Positions 6,777 through 14,636 are shown, numbered from the stretch's first letter. The stretch is 16,896 nucleotides of DNA from Dehalococcoidia bacterium UBA5627 (GCA_002421585.1 DIKD01000084.1:4330-21225), one strand, 5' to 3'. Numbers and translations are program-made. Notes: generated by a model not told the origin, from the letters alone.

Positions 6777-7261
6777 TTACTGCCGTATATCCGGGAAGTT
6801 TTGACCCGATTACCAATGGCCATATAGATGTTGCCAGGAGGGCAGCCAATATTTTCGGCAAGGTAATTATCGGGGTTTTCGATAAACCGATGAAAATCGT
6901 GACCTTCAGCCTCGAAGAGAGAGTAAATATGGCGCGGGAAGCCGTAAAGGATATTCCCAATATAGAAGTTAAGCCTTTTTACGGGCTTGCGGTTGATTTT
7001 GCCAAAGAGGTAAATGCCAACGTAATGGTGCGGGGCTTGAGGGTCAGCGCCGATTTCGAGCGTGAGTTCGATATGGCGATGATGAACAGAAAACTTTCAC
7101 CCCAGCTGGAACTGGTATGCTTTTTGGCTAAGCCGGAGTATCAATTTCTGCGTTCCAGCCTCTTAAAAGAGGTTGCAAGGGTAGGCGGCAATATCGAAGG
7201 TATGGTACCCGAACACGTAGCTCGTGCATTAAAAGAAAAGAACGGTAATAGCCTAATATAA
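6773..7261 (+). CDS. coaD: Pantetheine-phosphate adenylyltransferase CoaD
   Basis: CoaD transfers AMP from ATP to 4'-phosphopantetheine, the penultimate step of coenzyme A synthesis. The 162-residue length is standard. The nucleotidyltransferase motif is YPGSFDPITNGHIDV (6-20, with TNGH at 14-17). Other family blocks are VMVRGLR and YQFLRSSLLKEVARVGGNIEGMVP. The start is TTG at 6773, inside the rsmD stop, with AAGGAG about 8-13 nt upstream. It is the second gene of the rsmD-coaD pair. A ferredoxin follows 66 bp later with its own possible promoter. Confidence 0.96.
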   Translation: MITAVYPGSFDPITNGHIDVARRAANIFGKVIIGVFDKPMKIVTFSLEERVNMAREAVKDIPNIEVKPFYGLAVDFAKEVNANVMVRGLRVSADFEREFDMAMMNRKLSPQLELVCFLAKPEYQFLRSSLLKEVARVGGNIEGMVPEHVARALKEKNGNSLI

Positions 7262-7269
7262 AAATCAGG

Positions 7270-7298
7270 TTATATTTTTGATATAAAAATGCTAAAAT
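7270..7298 (+). promoter_or_regulatory. Possible promoter for the ferredoxin gene
   Basis: TTATAT (7270-7275) and TAAAAT (7293-7298) are separated by 17 nt, directly after the coaD stop. The -10 is good and the -35 is weak. Confidence 0.35.
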
Positions 7299-7327
7299 AG
7301 TAGCTAAATCAGGAGGAAACTAATCTA

Positions 7328-7594
7328 ATGGCGTACATGATTAACGAGGATTGTATAAGTTGCGGTGCTTGTGAAGCAGAGTGTCCTAATCAGGCTATTT
7401 CAGAAGGGGAAACTACTTATTGCATCGACCCCGACAAGTGTACCCAGTGTGTAGGCAGTTATTCGACGCAGCAATGTGCCGATATCTGTCCGGTCAGTGC
7501 ATGTGTTCCCGACCCGAATCACCAGGAATCGCATGAGGAGTTACTGGCTAAGTGGCAGGCACTTCATCCGGGGGAAACTCCCAAAGAAGATTAA
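7328..7594 (+). CDS. 2[4Fe-4S] ferredoxin (YfhL/Allochromatium type)
   Basis: This is a small low-potential electron carrier of 88 residues. The first cluster set is C9-x2-C12-x2-C15-x3-C19. The second is C38-x2-C41-x8-C50-x3-C54, whose eight-residue insertion between the second and third Cys marks the Allochromatium vinosum/YfhL-type family. A C-terminal extension rich in acidic residues and Trp/His follows (about 61-88). Two extra cysteines (32 and 59) are present. The ATG is preceded by AGGAGG at 7311-7316. It sits after rsmD-coaD, a neighbourhood that suggests constitutive expression rather than a dedicated redox pathway. The partner enzyme cannot be told from this window. Confidence 0.92.
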   Translation: MAYMINEDCISCGACEAECPNQAISEGETTYCIDPDKCTQCVGSYSTQQCADICPVSACVPDPNHQESHEELLAKWQALHPGETPKED

Positions 7595-7705
7595 ACGATA
7601 CTTCAGTCTTATTTAAGTTTAAACAATCACTTTATTACCCTGCTGAAATCCGGTGCGGGTTGTGCTGTATCTTTGTGCTATAAGTAAGCTAATCTTGGAA
7701 ACTGT

Positions 7706-8194
7706 TTACGACTGAAAGAATTCCTTAATAGCTTGGAAATCTTCGGGGAAAAGCCCGAGCACGATAGGGAAGTAATCCAGCATTAGCCGTGCCATAAAGG
7801 ATTCAGATATAGCATCGCTTCCGGTAAACTTTACGATAACGGCAAGAATTGCTCCCAACAGCAGAAAACCGGATAATAAGCCGAATATGGCGCCGCCCAG
7901 GTGGTCTACCCAGCCTATAAGCAGTGATTTGGCAATAAACTTAAGCAGCTTTGCCAAAAGCAGTGCAATAGTATAAACCACAGCCAGAATAAGCACGAAG
8001 GCGAGTATATTAGCTAATGTTTCGTTATCGGTAAAACCGAATATACCCGAAAGCGAATCATGGAATCTTCCTGCAAGCACGATGCCGATTATCAAGCCGA
8101 TAAACGAAAGAGCAGTCTTAATCAAGCCCTTTCTCAAACCCATAAAGGCGGGTATAAACAGCAGGACTATCAGTACGATATCAAGCCAGTTCAT
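7706..8194 (-). CDS. CvpA family membrane protein
   Basis: This 162-residue integral membrane protein has about four hydrophobic helices. The start is typical of CvpA: NWLDIVLIVLLFIPAFMGLRKGLIKTALSF, with the conserved G-x-R-K/R-G-L turn after helix 1. A second family feature is WVDHLGGAIFGLLSGFLLLG in the centre. CvpA relatives are linked to colicin V export in E. coli and to envelope or stress functions elsewhere; the role here is unknown. The ATG has GGGAGGATAGG just upstream and lies 4 nt after the proC stop, so the two genes are translationally coupled. Confidence 0.88.
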   Translation of the reverse strand: MNWLDIVLIVLLFIPAFMGLRKGLIKTALSFIGLIIGIVLAGRFHDSLSGIFGFTDNETLANILAFVLILAVVYTIALLLAKLLKFIAKSLLIGWVDHLGGAIFGLLSGFLLLGAILAVIVKFTGSDAISESFMARLMLDYFPIVLGLFPEDFQAIKEFFQS

Positions 8195-8198
8195 TAAC

Positions 8199-8999
8199 CT
8201 ATCCTCCCAGTTCCTTGGCTCTGTTGTAGGCGGCTGTAACCGCTTCCTCTACAAGCCCGGTAAGATTGCCGTTGGCAAAAACGCTTAATGCGGCAGCTGT
8301 AGTGCCTCCCGGAGACGTTACCATTTCCCGCAGCTTGTCCAGCGGTTGGTCCGAATTGATAACAAATTTAATAGAGCCTGCCATAAGCTGAGTTACCATT
8401 TCACAAGCTTTATCGTGCGGCAGTCCGAGGCGTTCGGCAGCCTGTATCAGTGATTCCATAAAAAGAAAAACATAAGCGGGGCCGCTGCCGCTCACTGCCG
8501 TTGCCATGTCAATGCTATCCTCATCGGAAACATAGAGTTCTTTTCCCATAGCTTCAAGGATAGTTCTCGTCTGTGCCATCTGTTGTCCGTCAACAGATTC
8601 TGTGGCAGTCCATACAGACATACCGTAACCTATTTGCGCCGGTGTGTTTGGCATTGCCCGTACGATGGCGTTGTGTTTCAGTCCGTTTTGCAGGGTAGCG
8701 ATGCATTTGCCTGCGATTATTGAAATTACCAGTTGACCCTTGCAGAATTTGCCGCTGATATGCTTCATTGTTTCTTCAAGGCTCTGAGGTTTAACGGCAA
8801 GTATAATAATATCGCTCCGTTTAATTACTTCGCTACTGTTATCGGTAGTGAAAACACCGTAATTTTCCGCAATCAGTTCTCTGCAATCCTTGTTTATCTC
8901 GCATACGGATATATTCTCCGGTGTGGATACCTTTTTGGATATGATTGCCGAAAGCATTGCCTGCCCCATATTGCCGCAACCTATTAAAGCTATCTTCAT
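8199..8999 (-). CDS. proC: Pyrroline-5-carboxylate reductase ProC
   Basis: ProC reduces 1-pyrroline-5-carboxylate to proline with NAD(P)H, the last step of proline synthesis. The 266-residue length is normal. The N-terminal Rossmann motif is IGCGNMGQAML (6-16). Family blocks include VRAMPNTPAQIGYGMS, AVSGSGPAYVFLFMESL and the signature near the C-terminus, LREMVTSPGGTTAAAL. The ATG at 8999 has GGGGAA about 6 nt upstream. It lies between leuS (166 bp upstream on the same strand) and cvpA (4 bp downstream). No proA or proB is in the window. Confidence 0.96.
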   Translation of the reverse strand: MKIALIGCGNMGQAMLSAIISKKVSTPENISVCEINKDCRELIAENYGVFTTDNSSEVIKRSDIIILAVKPQSLEETMKHISGKFCKGQLVISIIAGKCIATLQNGLKHNAIVRAMPNTPAQIGYGMSVWTATESVDGQQMAQTRTILEAMGKELYVSDEDSIDMATAVSGSGPAYVFLFMESLIQAAERLGLPHDKACEMVTQLMAGSIKFVINSDQPLDKLREMVTSPGGTTAAALSVFANGNLTGLVEEAVTAAYNRAKELGG

Positions 9000-9165
9000 T
9001 TTAATTCCCCATTATTTAGAATCTTTTTGATTATTCCGCCGCCGTTAGTAGAAATAATAGGAACATGTCCTCTTAACGTCTTTGCGAGTCCCCTCGTCGG
9101 GACGAAGCAATCCCTACGATACCACTTAATTACCCCGCCTGCCATATATAACCAACCTGACACTT
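9000..9165. repeat. leuS-proC spacer carrying a dispersed repeat
   Basis: Positions 9078-9114 (from GTCTTTGCGAG to GAAGCAATCCC) are an inverted relative of the unit at 161-205. Both contain a GTCCC/GGGAC-type core with self-complementary parts. It sits 50 nt or so after the leuS stop. I see no gene and no clear proC promoter. Confidence 0.65.
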
Positions 9166-11610
9166 TTACTTTATCACAAGATTTATTAATTTCTTAGGAA
9201 CATAGATTATCTTAACAATCTCTTTACCTACAAGATAAGACTTAACCTTGGGTTTTGCAAGTATGATTTCTTTAGCTTCCTCTTCAGTAATCGAAGCTGA
9301 AACCATCTCCTTATCGCGCGTTTTCCCGTTTATCTGTATGATGATGGGAATCTCCTCGTCCTGCGCCAGCTGCTCGTCCCACTCGGGCCACTTCCAGTTA
9401 TGAATACTGTATTTATGCCCGGTTTTATGCCATAGCTCTTCGGCAATATGCGGTGCGGAAGGCGCCAGAAGCAGCAGCAGAATCTTTATTGCTTCCTGCC
9501 AGTCCTTTTGTGAAACAAAGCCGTTATCTTTAATCTTTCCCAGGTAATTGGTGTATTCCATCAAGGTCGATATCATTGTGTTGAAGCGTATTTTGTCGAT
9601 ATCATTTGTAACCTTTTTAATGGTCTGATGAGTGATGCGCTGCAGGTTGCGGTATTCTTCATCATCGACGGAATACGCTGTATAGTATTCTGTTGCCAGT
9701 TTCCAGATGCGGTTGAGCCAGCGGTGTATACCGGCAATGCCGTTATCGTTCCAGTCGCCGCCCTGTTCCCAGGGTGCAACGAACATCAGGTAACAGCGTA
9801 CCGTATCGGCACCCATCTTTGAAACGTATGAATCGGGGTTTACCACGTTGCCGCGTGATTTACTCATCTTCTGCTTGTTGGAAATAACAATTCCCTGATT
9901 GAAAAGCCTAATGAAAGGTTCTCCGAAATCAATCAGCCCCATATCACGCATTGCCTTGGTAAAGAATCTGGCATAGAAAAGGTGCATTACGGCATGCTCG
10001 GCGCCGCCGGTGTATAAGTCTACCGGCATCCAGTATTTAACGGCTTCCGGGTCAAAGGCGCCGCTATCGAAATGCGCATTGGTATAGCGCATAAAATACC
10101 ACGATGAGCACATAAAGGTATCCATGGTATCCGTTTCACGTTTAGCCGCACCGCCGCACTGCGGGCAGACAGTATTTACAAAACTTTCGCAGTATTTGAG
10201 CGGTGATTCTCCCGTAGGTTTGAATTCGGCATCCTCCGGCAGCTTCACAGGCAGGTCTTTTTCAGGAACCGGAACGATTCCGCACTTATCGCAGTAAATC
10301 ATCGGAATAGGTGCGCCCCAGTATCTCTGGCGTGAAATCAGCCAGTCTCTCAGCTTATAGCTTATTGTTCTCTTTCCCCAGCCCTTTTCTTCCAAAAGTT
10401 CGGCTACTTTGATAATTCCTTCCATGTTGGGAGTGCCGTCGAAATGTCCGGAATTTACCATTGTACCTTCTTCTGTATAAGCCTCTTCCGGTTCTTCCCC
10501 TTTCCAGCCGGGCGGTGATATAACAACTTTTATAGGCAGGTCGTATTTTTTAGCAAAAGCAAAATCTCTTTCGTCGTGTGCCGGAACCGCCATAACAGCG
10601 CCGGTTCCGTAACCGGCAAGTACATAATCGGCAATCCAAACCGGCACCTTGTCCCCGTTCAATCTGTTTGTTACGTAAGCGCCGGTAAATACCCCGTCCT
10701 TCTCTTTTTCGGTAGAAAGCCGTTCAATTTCAGTAAAGCGGCGTGTTTTGGCTATATATGCCTCTACTTCGGCTTTTTTGTCGGGGGTGGTGATTTTGGC
10801 TACCAGCGGGTTCTCGGGAGCCAGTACCATAAAGGTTACGCCGTAGACGGTGTCGGCGCGGGTGGTAAATACCCTTATTTCTTTTTCAGGTACGCCGGGA
10901 ACATCCAACTCGAATGAAATCTCGGTGCCGATGCTCTTGCCGACCCAGTTATGCTGCATTGTTTTGATGCGCTCCGGCCAGTCCAATCCTTCATGCTGCA
11001 TCAATTCATCAGCGTATTTGGTAATGCGGAAGAACCACTGCTCCAGGTCTTTGCGTATTACCGGTTCGTCGCATCTTTCGCAGGTACCGTTAGCCAGTAC
11101 CTGCTCGTTGGCAAGTACCGTCTGGCATTTGGGGCACCAGTTGACGGGGGCTTTATTACGGTAAGCCAGTCCGTGTTGGTATAACTTCAAAAAGAACCAC
11201 TGTGTCCATTTATAATAATCCGGCTGGCAGGTAATTACTTCCCTGTCCCAATCGTAAATGGCGCCGATGGTTTTTAACTGTTTGCGCATATTTTCGACAT
11301 TTTTCATGGTCCATTTATAAGGATGGATACCATGTTTGATGGCGGCATTTTCAGCCGGTAAACCGAAGGCATCGAAACCGACCGGGTGTAACACATTGAA
11401 CCCCTGCATTCTCTTAAAGCGGGCATGCACATCCGAAGGCGCCATAGCATACCAGTGGCCGATATGCAGGTCGCCCGAGGTATAGGGGAACATGGTAAGT
11501 GCATACCATTTGGGTCTGTCGCTGTGCTCACTCACCTTATAGAGGTTGTCTTTAGCCCATCTCTTTTGCCATTTTTTTTCGATTTCAACCGGATTGTAAG
11601 TATTTTCCAT
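9166..11610 (-). CDS. leuS: Leucyl-tRNA synthetase
   Basis: LeuRS charges tRNA-Leu in the cytoplasm. The 814-residue bacterial-type class Ia enzyme has the HIGH motif at 49-52 (GDLHIGHWYAM) and KMSKS at 581-585. A zinc-type CPKC...CERC pair sits at 159-162 and 177-180. The CP1 editing domain has TTRADTVYGVTF (about 249-260) and AHDERD (about 344-349, with the editing Asp347). The anticodon-binding and C-terminal domains follow, including QINGKTRDK. I chose ATG 11608-11610. It has AAAGGAAA about 10 nt upstream and matches the family N-terminus MENTYNPVEIEKKWQKRW, while the longer frame to 11655 runs through the promoter. A promoter with good spacing lies at 11639-11668. Confidence 0.97.
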   Translation of the reverse strand: MENTYNPVEIEKKWQKRWAKDNLYKVSEHSDRPKWYALTMFPYTSGDLHIGHWYAMAPSDVHARFKRMQGFNVLHPVGFDAFGLPAENAAIKHGIHPYKWTMKNVENMRKQLKTIGAIYDWDREVITCQPDYYKWTQWFFLKLYQHGLAYRNKAPVNWCPKCQTVLANEQVLANGTCERCDEPVIRKDLEQWFFRITKYADELMQHEGLDWPERIKTMQHNWVGKSIGTEISFELDVPGVPEKEIRVFTTRADTVYGVTFMVLAPENPLVAKITTPDKKAEVEAYIAKTRRFTEIERLSTEKEKDGVFTGAYVTNRLNGDKVPVWIADYVLAGYGTGAVMAVPAHDERDFAFAKKYDLPIKVVISPPGWKGEEPEEAYTEEGTMVNSGHFDGTPNMEGIIKVAELLEEKGWGKRTISYKLRDWLISRQRYWGAPIPMIYCDKCGIVPVPEKDLPVKLPEDAEFKPTGESPLKYCESFVNTVCPQCGGAAKRETDTMDTFMCSSWYFMRYTNAHFDSGAFDPEAVKYWMPVDLYTGGAEHAVMHLFYARFFTKAMRDMGLIDFGEPFIRLFNQGIVISNKQKMSKSRGNVVNPDSYVSKMGADTVRCYLMFVAPWEQGGDWNDNGIAGIHRWLNRIWKLATEYYTAYSVDDEEYRNLQRITHQTIKKVTNDIDKIRFNTMISTLMEYTNYLGKIKDNGFVSQKDWQEAIKILLLLLAPSAPHIAEELWHKTGHKYSIHNWKWPEWDEQLAQDEEIPIIIQINGKTRDKEMVSASITEEEAKEIILAKPKVKSYLVGKEIVKIIYVPKKLINLVIK

Positions 11611-11638
11611 ATTCAGATTTCCTTTCAGATTAGCTATC

Positions 11639-11668
11639 ATTGTAGCAACAAGCACGTTTACTTTGCAA
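11639..11668 (-). promoter_or_regulatory. leuS promoter
   Basis: Read on the minus strand, TTGCAA (11668-11663) and TACAAT (11644-11639) are 18 nt apart. The predicted transcript start is near 11632, about 20 nt before the leuS ATG, with the ribosome site in between. This supports the shorter leuS start. Confidence 0.6.
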
Positions 11669-11676
11669 TATAAGAA

Positions 11677-11686
11677 CGACCGGTCG
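11677..11686. promoter_or_regulatory. Palindrome between divergent leuS and rhomboid promoters
   Basis: CGACCGGTCG is a perfect 10-bp palindrome midway between the leuS -35 (11663-11668) and the presumed rhomboid -35 (11698-11703). It is a candidate operator, but short palindromes also arise by chance. Confidence 0.25.
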
Positions 11687-11697
11687 GGTTTTACTAT

Positions 11698-11727
11698 TTG
11701 CCACGAACTGCACTTAACTGCTATTAT
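11698..11727 (+). promoter_or_regulatory. Candidate rhomboid promoter, nearly leaderless
   Basis: TTGCCA (11698-11703) and TATTAT (11722-11727) are 18 nt apart. The expected transcript start is about 11734, only a couple of bases before the ATG at 11736, and no ribosome site is present. Confidence 0.45.
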
Positions 11728-11735
11728 GAGAAACT

Positions 11736-12311
11736 ATGTTAAACCCCATTTTTATAATAATCGGCATAAATGTATTTGTCTTTATTGCCGCAAACATATC
11801 AAGCACGCTTGTCTATGACCTCGGTTTATGGGCACCGCTGCAGCTGACTTTAGAGCAGCCGTGGGGCATTTTTACCAGTATGTTTACCCACGTGGGTTTT
11901 ACTCATGTAATATTCAATATGCTGGCACTCTACTTTTTCGGCAGTTATGTATTGAAGTTGACCGGATTGAAGCAATTCCTGACAATTTATCTGGGCGGCG
12001 GTTTGCTGGGCAGTATCTTCTATGTGTTATTCAGCACACTTATCAGTCCGAATATCCCCGGTTTGGCTATCGGAGCTTCCGGTGCCATCTTTGCACTGGG
12101 CGGCACTCTGGCGGTGTTGACGCCGCGTGTTAAAGTTTACATAATGTTCATCCCGATTCCGGTTCCTCTCTGGATAGCGGTAATCGGCGGCGGATTGATA
12201 ATGTCTTTTATGCCGAATGTTGCCTGGGAAGCTCACCTGGGAGGTTTGCTGTTCGGGATGGCAGCCGGTTTCATTATTAAGAACCGGAGAAAACAGACTT
12301 ACTACTATTAA
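11736..12311 (+). CDS. Rhomboid family intramembrane serine protease
   Basis: Rhomboids cut membrane-embedded substrates with a Ser-His dyad. The 191-residue protein has six hydrophobic segments. The loop-helix motif is THVGFTHVIFNMLALYFFG (about 51-69, with H57 and N61). The catalytic serine is S115 in IGASGAIFALGG (112-123). The catalytic histidine is H167 in AHLGGLLFGMAAG (about 166-178). The family residues are all present, so activity is likely. A basic-aromatic tail, NRRKQTYYY, ends it. No substrate is evident. It is divergent from leuS, and its ATG lies right behind a -10-like TATTAT without a ribosome site. Confidence 0.93.
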   Translation: MLNPIFIIIGINVFVFIAANISSTLVYDLGLWAPLQLTLEQPWGIFTSMFTHVGFTHVIFNMLALYFFGSYVLKLTGLKQFLTIYLGGGLLGSIFYVLFSTLISPNIPGLAIGASGAIFALGGTLAVLTPRVKVYIMFIPIPVPLWIAVIGGGLIMSFMPNVAWEAHLGGLLFGMAAGFIIKNRRKQTYYY

Positions 12312-12347
12312 GTAAGTACAGGTTGGGCGTTTTTTCGGTGGTGACGG

Positions 12348-13160
12348 ATGATTAAAAAAAACCTTCGTAAACTATTTTCTGTAATCATTATCTTTATTCT
12401 TATTTCTGTTCTTGCCGGCTGCAATTCCGGTTATGCCGATAATCCGATTAAAGACAGAGAAACACTTTTTCAGGTCTCCACGATTAATGCCCTGATGGAA
12501 GGGCTTTACGAGAGCGTCATCATTGTCGGGGATTTGCTAAAGTACGGTGATTTCGGCATCGGCACATTCGAAGGCCTTAATGGAGAGATGATAGTCCTTG
12601 ATGGCAAATGCTATCAGATTCAAGACGATGGTGTAGCTTATCTCAAGGAAGACGGCGTGGGGGTCCCCTTTGCCGATGTAACTTTTTTCGATACCGATTA
12701 CGAGCAGGAAGTTGCATCCGGCACCACTTTTGAAGAGTTAAAAACACAGATAGACGGAGTACTGCCGACCGAAAATATATTTTATGCCGTAAAAATAGAG
12801 GGCACTTTTACATTTATGCAAACCAGAAGCGTTGCCGGTCAGCAAAAACCCTACCCGCCGCTTACAGAGGTTACGGCAGAACAGGTTGTTTTCGATTTTA
12901 ATAATGTCAGCGGTACGATTGTCGGTTTCTATTGCCCGGAGTATGTGGCGGGAGTGGGAGTGGCCGGATATCACCTGCATTTTATTACCGATGAACTGGA
13001 TGCCGGCGGGCATATACTTAACTTTACGGTCAATGAAGCTGATATGTACATTGATTATGCCAACGAATTTTATCTGATTCTGCCGGGCGATGGCAGTGAT
13101 TTTTACGATACCGATTTCAGCTCCGATTATTCGGATGAAATCGAAGAAGCGGAGAGCTAA
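12348..13160 (+). CDS. Exported (lipoprotein) alpha-acetolactate decarboxylase
   Basis: Acetolactate decarboxylase converts (S)-acetolactate to (R)-acetoin. This 270-residue form carries a lipoprotein signal: KK/R n-region, hydrophobic stretch about 11-22, lipobox LAGC with Cys25. It would therefore act anchored outside the membrane. The mature enzyme keeps the expected metal-site histidines H209, H211 and H222 (YHLHF...AGGH). It also keeps the acidic and arginine residues known from the Brevibacillus structure: GTFEG (E75), QTRSVAG (R160) and NEFYLILP (E240). The last 20 or so residues are very acidic (DFYDTDFSSDYSDEIEEAES), beyond the usual family end. No acetolactate synthase or butanediol dehydrogenase is nearby. 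A 57-codon ORF starts one base after its stop. The family assignment is strong; extracellular action is inferred from the lipobox. Confidence 0.9.
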   Translation: MIKKNLRKLFSVIIIFILISVLAGCNSGYADNPIKDRETLFQVSTINALMEGLYESVIIVGDLLKYGDFGIGTFEGLNGEMIVLDGKCYQIQDDGVAYLKEDGVGVPFADVTFFDTDYEQEVASGTTFEELKTQIDGVLPTENIFYAVKIEGTFTFMQTRSVAGQQKPYPPLTEVTAEQVVFDFNNVSGTIVGFYCPEYVAGVGVAGYHLHFITDELDAGGHILNFTVNEADMYIDYANEFYLILPGDGSDFYDTDFSSDYSDEIEEAES

Positions 13161-13161
13161 G

Positions 13162-13335
13162 ATGTGTATTTTTTGCGCTGGAGTTTGCGGGGGAGTGGCC
13201 GATATTGCCTTGCCGTCGGTCGCTGCCGGTGCATCGTTGGTTTTTCTTAAAGTTAAGGCAGTTAAAGCCTCACGTAAGGCATCGAAGGATGACCAAGAAA
13301 ATCGGGTTGATGAAGCCGGGGGTGGGGAAGAGTAG
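13162..13335 (+). CDS. Small Cys-rich membrane-type protein, unknown
   Basis: This 57-residue ORF starts one base after the acetolactate decarboxylase stop. It has a good ribosome site (GGAGAG at 13151-13156), which argues that it is translated and coupled. It opens MCIFCAGVCGG, with three cysteines in the first nine residues, then has a hydrophobic stretch (about 12-30). It ends in a basic section (KVKAVKASRKASK) followed by an acidic, Gly-rich tail. It could be a single-pass membrane peptide with a metal- or thiol-active N-terminus. I do not recognise a family and do not assign a function. Confidence 0.5.
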   Translation: MCIFCAGVCGGVADIALPSVAAGASLVFLKVKAVKASRKASKDDQENRVDEAGGGEE

Positions 13336-13352
13336 GGTTTTATCTTATCAAC

Positions 13353-13409
13353 GCCGCTATGGTTCGACAGGCTTCCTTCGTCAAGCTCAGGACAGGCTCC
13401 ACGAGCGGC
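13353..13409 (+). repeat. Stem-loop repeat (TGGTTCGACAGGCT family), copy 2
   Basis: ATGGTTCGACAGGCT occurs at 13359-13373, and a second GACAGGCTCCACGAG unit follows within it. The outer arms GCCGCT (13353-13358) and AGCGGC (13404-13409) are perfectly complementary. The arms of copy 1 (271-310) have a different sequence but pair as well. This copy fills much of the spacer before rsgA. Confidence 0.65.
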
Positions 13410-13447
13410 TTGGTTGGTCTTTTTCTGCTTAACTTCTTATCCGGAAG

Positions 13448-13477
13448 TTTATTTACATCATATTCGAGTTATATAAT
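13448..13477 (+). promoter_or_regulatory. Candidate rsgA promoter, nearly leaderless
   Basis: A consensus TATAAT lies at 13472-13477 with TTTATT at 13448-13453 (18-nt spacer). The expected start of transcription, about 13484, is within a few bases of the ATG at 13487. No ribosome site precedes that ATG. Confidence 0.5.
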
Positions 13478-13486
13478 ACTCATATT

Positions 13487-14575
13487 ATGAATAACAATAC
13501 TCAATACTCACTCGTCCAATTAGGTTGGGACTCATTCTTCGAAGAGCAGTTCAAACAGGTAAAAATACCGAATTCGGTTCCGGCAAGAATCGCCTCCGAA
13601 TCCCGCGAACTATACAAGGTTTACAGCGAGCATGGGGAACTGGCGGCTAAAATATCCGGCAAAATGCGTTACCTGACAGGGGAGGAGGGGCAGCTGCCCG
13701 CTGTGGGAGACTGGGTGGTAATCGTTCCTCGAGTAAACGAAAAATCCGCTATCATTCACGCTATGATTCCGCGTAAAAGCAGGTTTTCACGCAAGGTAGC
13801 CGGTGAAGAAACGAAAGAGCAGGTGGTAGCCGCCAATGTGGATACCGTCTTTATCGTCAGCGGTCTGGACGGCGGCAGGAACCTCAACCTGCGCCGAATC
13901 GAACGCTATCTGACACTGGCATGGAACAGCGGGGCTTCTCCGGTTATAGTTCTTAATAAAACCGACCTGTGCCCGGACTTGAAGACCAGTATCGACGGCG
14001 TAGAGACGGTTGCTATGGGTGTGCCTGTGCATGCCTTAAGCGCCAAAGGACGGTCGGGATTGGATGAATTGGCACAATACCTTGAAAACGGCAAAACCGC
14101 CGCTTTTCTGGGGTCTTCGGGGGTGGGAAAGTCGTCCATTATCAATGCAATCATCGGTGCCGAGGTACAGGATACAGGCGAAGTCCGTGACGATGACAAG
14201 ATGGGCAGGCATACCACCACCAAAAGAGAATTGATTTTGTTACCGTCCGGCGGGATGGTTATCGATACTCCGGGTATGCGTGAAATCCAGATGTGGGCCG
14301 GGGAAGACGACCTCGAAGGGGCTTTCCCCGATGTCGTAACTCTTGCTGAAAGGTGTTATTACAACGATTGCAGCCATGACAGGGAACCCGGTTGCGCCGT
14401 CAGGGGCGCCATTGAATCGGGCGACCTAGAGCCGGAGCGTTTCGAGAGTTTCAAGAAACTGCAGAACGAACTGGTCTATCTGGCAGCCCGCGAGGATAAC
14501 AGCGTGCGGCGTATGGAAAAAGAGAAATGGAAGAGCCTGTTTGCCAAAGAGATGAAGAGAAAAGCCTCGCAGTAG
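13487..14575 (+). CDS. rsgA: Ribosome small subunit-dependent GTPase RsgA
   Basis: RsgA is the circularly permuted GTPase that checks late maturation of the 30S subunit. The 362-residue protein has an N-terminal OB-fold region (about 45-95, ending GDWVVIVPR). The G motifs come in permuted order: G4 NKTD (157-160), G5 SAKG (185-188), G1 P-loop GSSGVGKS (209-216), and G3 DTPG (260-263). The G2 region GRHTTT precedes G3. The zinc domain follows, with C290, C295, H297 and C303. All key residues are present. The length and the C-terminal tail (KEKWKSLFAKEMKRK) are normal. Upstream of the ATG is a strong -10 but no ribosome site. Confidence 0.95.
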   Translation: MNNNTQYSLVQLGWDSFFEEQFKQVKIPNSVPARIASESRELYKVYSEHGELAAKISGKMRYLTGEEGQLPAVGDWVVIVPRVNEKSAIIHAMIPRKSRFSRKVAGEETKEQVVAANVDTVFIVSGLDGGRNLNLRRIERYLTLAWNSGASPVIVLNKTDLCPDLKTSIDGVETVAMGVPVHALSAKGRSGLDELAQYLENGKTAAFLGSSGVGKSSIINAIIGAEVQDTGEVRDDDKMGRHTTTKRELILLPSGGMVIDTPGMREIQMWAGEDDLEGAFPDVVTLAERCYYNDCSHDREPGCAVRGAIESGDLEPERFESFKKLQNELVYLAAREDNSVRRMEKEKWKSLFAKEMKRKASQ

Positions 14576-14588
14576 TCTTGATATTAAG

Positions 14589-14617
14589 TTGACGTTTAAG
14601 GTCTAATAAGATAAAAT
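14589..14617 (+). promoter_or_regulatory. Promoter of the toxin-antitoxin operon
   Basis: TTGACG (14589-14594) and TAAAAT (14612-14617) are 17 nt apart, close to the sigma-70 consensus. The start would be near 14624, just before the GTG at 14637. HigA-type antitoxins usually bind at such a site; no clear operator palindrome could be assigned by eye. Confidence 0.65.
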
Positions 14618-14636
14618 ACAGCTATAGGGTGAAAGG

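Noticed and set aside
7595..7705. Possible RNA gene or terminator between ferredoxin and cvpA
   Set aside because: I could not fold a tRNA or a hairpin plus T-run; the only palindrome is an 8-bp GTTTAAAC at 7617-7624.
11611..11655. Fifteen-residue upstream extension of leucyl-tRNA synthetase
   Set aside because: It overlaps the promoter and lacks a ribosome site; the ATG at 11610 has one and matches the family start.
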